From positions 9,424,001 through 9,488,000 of the forward strand of contig NZ_CP107905.1 in the NCBI RefSeq assembly GCF_036014015.1: DNA of 64,000 bases. Direction: 5' to 3'. The DNA comes from Streptomyces sp. NBC_00457 (GTDB lineage: Bacteria; Actinomycetota; Actinomycetes; Streptomycetales; Streptomycetaceae). The notes beneath the pieces were generated by a model. It saw only the letters and a list, made by a program, of their open reading frames with translations. It ran no database searches and was not told the origin of the DNA. Below, one piece after another: positions 60,468 to 64,000 of this stretch (position 1 is its first letter; every line of letters begins with the position of its first letter). Both the position numbers and the translations under genes were made by a program.

Positions 60468-62111
60468 ATGAAACTCTCGACCTGTCTCGCCGCCGTCGGC
60501 CTCGCCGGCGCGATGACCCTGACCGCCGCGTGCAGCGGCGCCGACACCGGTTCCGCCGAGGGCACCGCGAACGTCGACGTCTCGAAGCTGAAGCTCACCC
60601 CGACCACCGCCGCGGCCAAAGGCGCCGTCGACTCGGTGAACTGGCTGCTCGAGGACGAACCCGAGTCCCTCGACCTCGACACCCAGGGCGGCAGCGCCGG
60701 CCGCACCGTCCTGAGCAACGTCTGCGAACGCCTCTACCAGCTCCAGCCGGACATGTCCGTGAGCCCCTCCCTCGTGGCGAGGGAGACCAGGCCGGACGCC
60801 AGGACCCTCGTCCTGACCCTGCGCGACGACGTCACCTTCCACGACGGCTCCGCGATGACCGCCGACGACGTCCTCTCCAGCCTGCGGCGTCACGCCGAGC
60901 CGGAGATGGAGCAGTCCGACGAGTTCGCGAACGTGAGCCGGATGACCAAGACCGGCGACCGCGAGATCACCGTCGCGTTCAAGCAGCCCGACGCCCTGTT
61001 CACCAAGGCGCTCGCGGGCGACGCCGGGCTCGTCTACAACCGCGAGCAGGTCGAGAAGGCGGGCGACGACTTCGGCACGCCCGGCCAGGGCGACGCCTGC
61101 TCGGGACCGTACGAGCTGACCGGCTGGAAGTCCGGCGACTCGATCACCCTCACCCGCTCCGACGACTACTGGGGCGAGCAGCCGCTGACCAAGCGGGTCG
61201 TCTTCCGCTGGGCCGCGGACAGCGCGATGGTCAACGCGCTGAGCACCGGCGCCGCCGACGGCGCCTACCTCGACACCGTCTCCTCGGCCGCCGCCCTGCG
61301 CGGGAAGTCCGGCCTCGACCAGCACTACGGACCGAGCACCGCCGCCCTCGCCCTCATCCCCACCGAACGCGGCGGACTCGCCGACCCCGACGTCCGCAAG
61401 GCCCTGTCCCTGGCCCTCGACCGCGAGGGCATCGCCAAGTCCGGCTACGGCGGACTCGTTCAGCCGTGGGCCACCGCCGTCGGCTCCGGGGCCTGGGGCT
61501 ACGAGAAGGCCGCGTTCGAAGCCGCCCAGAAGCAGCTCACCGGCGCCCCCACCAAGCCCGACGCGGAGGATCTGGCCGCGGCGAAGGACCTCGTCAAGAA
61601 CGCCAAGTCCGCGCCCGACACCCCCATCGTGATCGGCACCGACAGCACCCAGGGCCGCCTCGTCATCGCCAACGCCGTACGCGCCGCCCTGACCCAGATC
61701 GGCCTCAAGGCACAGATCAAGACGGTTCCCTCCGCCACGTACGGAGAGTTCTACGGCGACCAGGAGGCCCGTGCGGACATCGACGTCCTGGTGGCCGACT
61801 GGTACATCTCCAAGAGCGATCCGGCCGGCTTCTACGACAACGGCGTCTCCGACAGCTCCAACAACTGGGTCGGATTCAGCAGCGCCGCCTTCGACAGCAA
61901 GATCGAAGAAGCGTTGCGCACGATCGACGACCGCAAGCGCGCAGCCCTCGTCATCGACGCCCAGCGGCTCTTCAGTGAGTCCGCCGTGTGGGTCCCCGTC
62001 GCCCAGATGCCGACCGTCCTCGTCCTGAGCGACGAGCTGACGGGCCCGCCGGCCTCCATGGCGTACCTCTACTCACCGTGGGCCGCGCGGCTCGGCGCGA
62101 AGAAGGGCTGA
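60468..62111 (+). CDS. Peptide-type ABC transporter substrate-binding lipoprotein
   Basis: A 547-residue SBP_bac_5 protein with lipobox LTAAC (Cys 22). Landmarks are WLLEDEPESLDLDTQGG at the start, TLRDDVTFHDGSAMTADDV, SGPYELTGWKSGD and DVRKALSLALDREGIAKS. The ligand is probably a di- or oligopeptide or acylated amino acid. CAGGAG precedes ATG 60468. It is second in the operon after the C45 enzyme and precedes two permeases. Confidence 0.9.
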   Translation: MKLSTCLAAVGLAGAMTLTAACSGADTGSAEGTANVDVSKLKLTPTTAAAKGAVDSVNWLLEDEPESLDLDTQGGSAGRTVLSNVCERLYQLQPDMSVSPSLVARETRPDARTLVLTLRDDVTFHDGSAMTADDVLSSLRRHAEPEMEQSDEFANVSRMTKTGDREITVAFKQPDALFTKALAGDAGLVYNREQVEKAGDDFGTPGQGDACSGPYELTGWKSGDSITLTRSDDYWGEQPLTKRVVFRWAADSAMVNALSTGAADGAYLDTVSSAAALRGKSGLDQHYGPSTAALALIPTERGGLADPDVRKALSLALDREGIAKSGYGGLVQPWATAVGSGAWGYEKAAFEAAQKQLTGAPTKPDAEDLAAAKDLVKNAKSAPDTPIVIGTDSTQGRLVIANAVRAALTQIGLKAQIKTVPSATYGEFYGDQEARADIDVLVADWYISKSDPAGFYDNGVSDSSNNWVGFSSAAFDSKIEEALRTIDDRKRAALVIDAQRLFSESAVWVPVAQMPTVLVLSDELTGPPASMAYLYSPWAARLGAKKG

Positions 62112-62117
62112 ACAACC

Positions 62118-63071
62118 ATGATCGGCGCCCTTGGACGGCGGATCGCGGGACTGGTGGCCACCTTGCTGGCGGCATCCTTCGTGATCTTCGCCGCCGTGTA
62201 CGCGGCCCCCGGCGACCCCGCCGTCTTCCTGGCCGGCGGACGCGACAAGCTCACCCCGGAGCGGCTCGCCACGGTCCGGGAGCAGTACCACCTCGACGAG
62301 CCCCTGGTCGTCCAGTACGGCCGCTGGCTCTGGGACTGCGTACACCTCGACCTCGGCCGCTCCTTCCAGTACAGCGACCAGGTCACCGACCTGCTCGGGG
62401 CGCGCTTTCCCACCACGCTCGCCCTCGTCGGCTACGCCACCGTCCTGTTCGTCGTCCTGGGCGTCGGCGCCGGCATCCTCGCCGCCGTCCGGCGCGGCAC
62501 CTGGGTCGACTCGGCCGTGGTCGGCGGCACCACCCTCACCGCGTCCGTGCCGTCCTTCGTCGGCGGCATCGCCCTGGTCGCCCTGTTCGGCGTCGAACTC
62601 GGCTGGTTCCCGGTGACGGGCGGCGGCGAGGGCTTCGCCGGAACCCTCCACCACCTGACCCTGCCCGCCGTGGCCATGGCCCTCGGCGCGCTCGCCGTCA
62701 TCAGCCGGGTCACCCGCCAGGCCATGGTGGACGCGGGCACCGCCGAGCATGTGGCGGTGGCCCGGGCCGCCGGACTGCCCGAACGGGAGATCATCCGCCG
62801 GCATGTCCTGCGCAACGCGCTGGGCCCGATCGTCACCATGTGCGGTCTGGTCACCGCGGGCATGCTCGCCGGCACCGTCGCCATCGAGACCGTCTTCGGG
62901 ATCAGCGGCATCGGCTCCCTGCTGGTCGGCGCCATCAACAGCCATGACTTCCCGGTCGCCCAGGCGGTCCTGCTGCTCATGGTCACCTCGTACATCGTCG
63001 TCACCACCGTCGTGGACCTCGCGCACCCCCTGCTCGACCCGCGCCTCAAGAGCATGAGGAGCCCCGCATGA
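62118..63071 (+). CDS. dppB: Peptide ABC transporter permease, DppB type
   Basis: A 317-residue inner-membrane permease with six helices. The N-terminal LAASFVIFAAVYAAPGDPAVF, long first periplasmic loop and the EAA loop VARAAGLPEREIIRRHVLRN are those of DppB/OppB. It pairs with the DppC-type protein, whose ATG overlaps its stop. The symbol refers to family type only; the ligand is not proven to be a dipeptide. Confidence 0.9.
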   Translation: MIGALGRRIAGLVATLLAASFVIFAAVYAAPGDPAVFLAGGRDKLTPERLATVREQYHLDEPLVVQYGRWLWDCVHLDLGRSFQYSDQVTDLLGARFPTTLALVGYATVLFVVLGVGAGILAAVRRGTWVDSAVVGGTTLTASVPSFVGGIALVALFGVELGWFPVTGGGEGFAGTLHHLTLPAVAMALGALAVISRVTRQAMVDAGTAEHVAVARAAGLPEREIIRRHVLRNALGPIVTMCGLVTAGMLAGTVAIETVFGISGIGSLLVGAINSHDFPVAQAVLLLMVTSYIVVTTVVDLAHPLLDPRLKSMRSPA

Positions 63072-63919
63072 CCGCCGTCCCCGCCGGCGTCCTTCTCCCT
63101 CTGCGAATGCGCCCCCGCCGCCCCCTGGGCGTGCTCGTCTCCGGCGCCTTCCTCGGGCTGGTGGTGCTCGCCGCCGTACTCGCCCCACTGCTCGCGCCGT
63201 ACGCACCGGACGCCGTAGACCTGTCGTCGTCCCTGGCCGGCACCACCGGCGCCCACCCCCTCGGCACCGACGCCTCCGGCCAGGACCTGCTCTCCCGCGT
63301 CCTCTACGGAGCCCGCACGAGCCTGATCGCTCCGCTGCTGCTGCTCCTGCTGGCCGCCGTCCTCGGCGTCACCCTCGGCACGGTCGCGGCGTGGCGGGGC
63401 GGCTGGGTGGACACGCTGGTCTCCCGGATCACCGACGTCATGTACGCGTTCCCGGGCCTGCTGTTCGTCGTGCTGATCATCGCCGTGTTCGGCACCGGGA
63501 TGACCACGTCCGTGATCGCGCTCGGGCTGGCCTTCGCCCCGACGATCGCGAAGTACACCCGCAGCGTCGCCCTGGCCGAACGGTCCAAGTCCTACATCGA
63601 CGCCTACCGCGTCCAGGGCATGAGCGGCGCCCGGATCTGCGTGGCCCACCTCGTGCCCAACCTCGCCCGCTCGATCGCCGGCTATCTGGTGGTCCTGTTC
63701 GGCGAGTCCCTGATGAGCCTCGCCACCCTCAGCTACCTCGGCTTCGGCGCCCAGCCGCCCAGCTCCGACTGGGGGCTCATGGTGCAGGAGGGACAGGCCG
63801 CGATCGTCCAGGGTGCCCTGCTCCCCGCACTCGTGCCGGGTACCGCCATCGCCGCCGTCGTGGTGGCCTTCAACGTGGTCGGCGTCTGGGCCGCCGACCG
63901 GCTCGGCGCCAGGAGGTAG
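63068..63919 (+). CDS. dppC: Peptide ABC transporter permease, DppC type
   Basis: A 283-residue permease with the DppC/OppC hallmarks: ATG 63068 overlapping the dppB stop, the N-terminal region ending HPLGTDASGQDLLSRVLYGA, and the EAA loop AYRVQGMSGARICVAHLVPN. Six helices are visible. AGGAGG near its end serves the next gene. Confidence 0.9.
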   Translation: MTAVPAGVLLPLRMRPRRPLGVLVSGAFLGLVVLAAVLAPLLAPYAPDAVDLSSSLAGTTGAHPLGTDASGQDLLSRVLYGARTSLIAPLLLLLLAAVLGVTLGTVAAWRGGWVDTLVSRITDVMYAFPGLLFVVLIIAVFGTGMTTSVIALGLAFAPTIAKYTRSVALAERSKSYIDAYRVQGMSGARICVAHLVPNLARSIAGYLVVLFGESLMSLATLSYLGFGAQPPSSDWGLMVQEGQAAIVQGALLPALVPGTAIAAVVVAFNVVGVWAADRLGARR

Positions 63920-63925
63920 CCCGCC

Positions 63926-64000
63926 ATGCTGCTCGACATCGAGAACCTGACCGTGCTGCTGCCCGGCGCCGCCCGGCCCCTGCTCGCGGACGTGTCCCTG
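63926..64000 (+). CDS. Peptide ABC transporter ATPase (5' end only)
   Basis: ATG 63926 lies nine bases after AGGAGG. The 25 residues present (MLLDIENLTVLLPG...LLADVSL) match the first strands of DppD-type nucleotide-binding subunits. The Walker A motif lies beyond the window edge. Its place after dppB/dppC supports the call. Confidence 0.7.
   Translation, partial: MLLDIENLTVLLPGAARPLLADVSL

Noticed and set aside
1..64000. Genomic island, prophage or insertion sequence
   Set aside because: No integrase, transposase, tRNA attachment site or clear shift in base composition was noticed; the genes look chromosomal.

Overview
The window is high-GC actinobacterial DNA, almost certainly from a Streptomyces chromosome. 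The evidence is the GC-rich third codon positions, frequent GTG/TTG starts behind GGAGG-type ribosome binding sites, Tat and lipoprotein exporters, two loci built from the Streptomyces families DUF5753/DUF397/methyltransferase/anti-sigma-like ATPase, several transmembrane Ser/Thr kinases, and rare TTA (bldA-type) codons in two regulators. I see no tRNA, rRNA, CRISPR array, insertion sequence, phage gene or replication origin. Both ends cut through transporter operons. All positions and motifs were read by eye; no database search was run.

Layout. 1-12.6 kb is a glycan-use locus: the start of a peptide/sugar-type binding protein (minus), a secreted endo-beta-1,6-galactanase-like GH30 enzyme with several accessory domains, a LacI-type repressor, a 1306-residue GH106-like glycoside hydrolase (minus), an MFS sugar transporter and an arabinose/fucose isomerase-like enzyme. 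Related AAAACGTTTT-like sites lie before four of these transcription units and suggest one regulon. A 114-bp tandem repeat between lacI and the hydrolase looks like two internally deleted copies of the hydrolase 3' end.

12.7-20.6 kb holds housekeeping and small genes: ferritin-like protein, cysteine-desulfurase-like enzyme, two small secreted proteins facing away from each other, a cold-shock protein followed by a DEAD-box helicase, and a DUF5753 regulator facing a SAM methyltransferase. 20.6-27.5 kb is a signalling block: lipoprotein, TM/TPR-like protein, Ser/Thr kinase, FHA protein and a convergent second kinase carrying a TTA codon. 27.7-33.7 kb holds a PL7 alginate lyase, a glutamate-cysteine ligase family protein, a ThuA/Gfo-Idh pair, and a methyltransferase divergent from a MerR regulator across a perfect 20-bp palindrome.

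33.7-42 kb is a second polysaccharide locus. A ROK repressor is greatly enlarged by internal tandem repeats and is followed by an overlapping operon: SsuC/SsuB/SsuA-type ABC transporter, sulfatase and GH43-type enzyme. 42-47.4 kb holds membrane proteins, the second methyltransferase/DUF397/DUF5753/ATPase locus (again with a TTA codon), a class E/F-type sortase and an AMIN-like secreted protein. 47.4-58 kb is rich in secreted redox enzymes: an isoquinoline-1-oxidoreductase-like pair, a third Ser/Thr kinase, a Tat amine oxidase overlapping a secreted RidA protein, a beta-propeller amidohydrolase and a lone FAD subunit. 58.2-64 kb is an RpiR repressor divergent from a C45-type acyltransferase/peptidase and a dipeptide-type ABC transporter, with a 10-bp inverted repeat between them.
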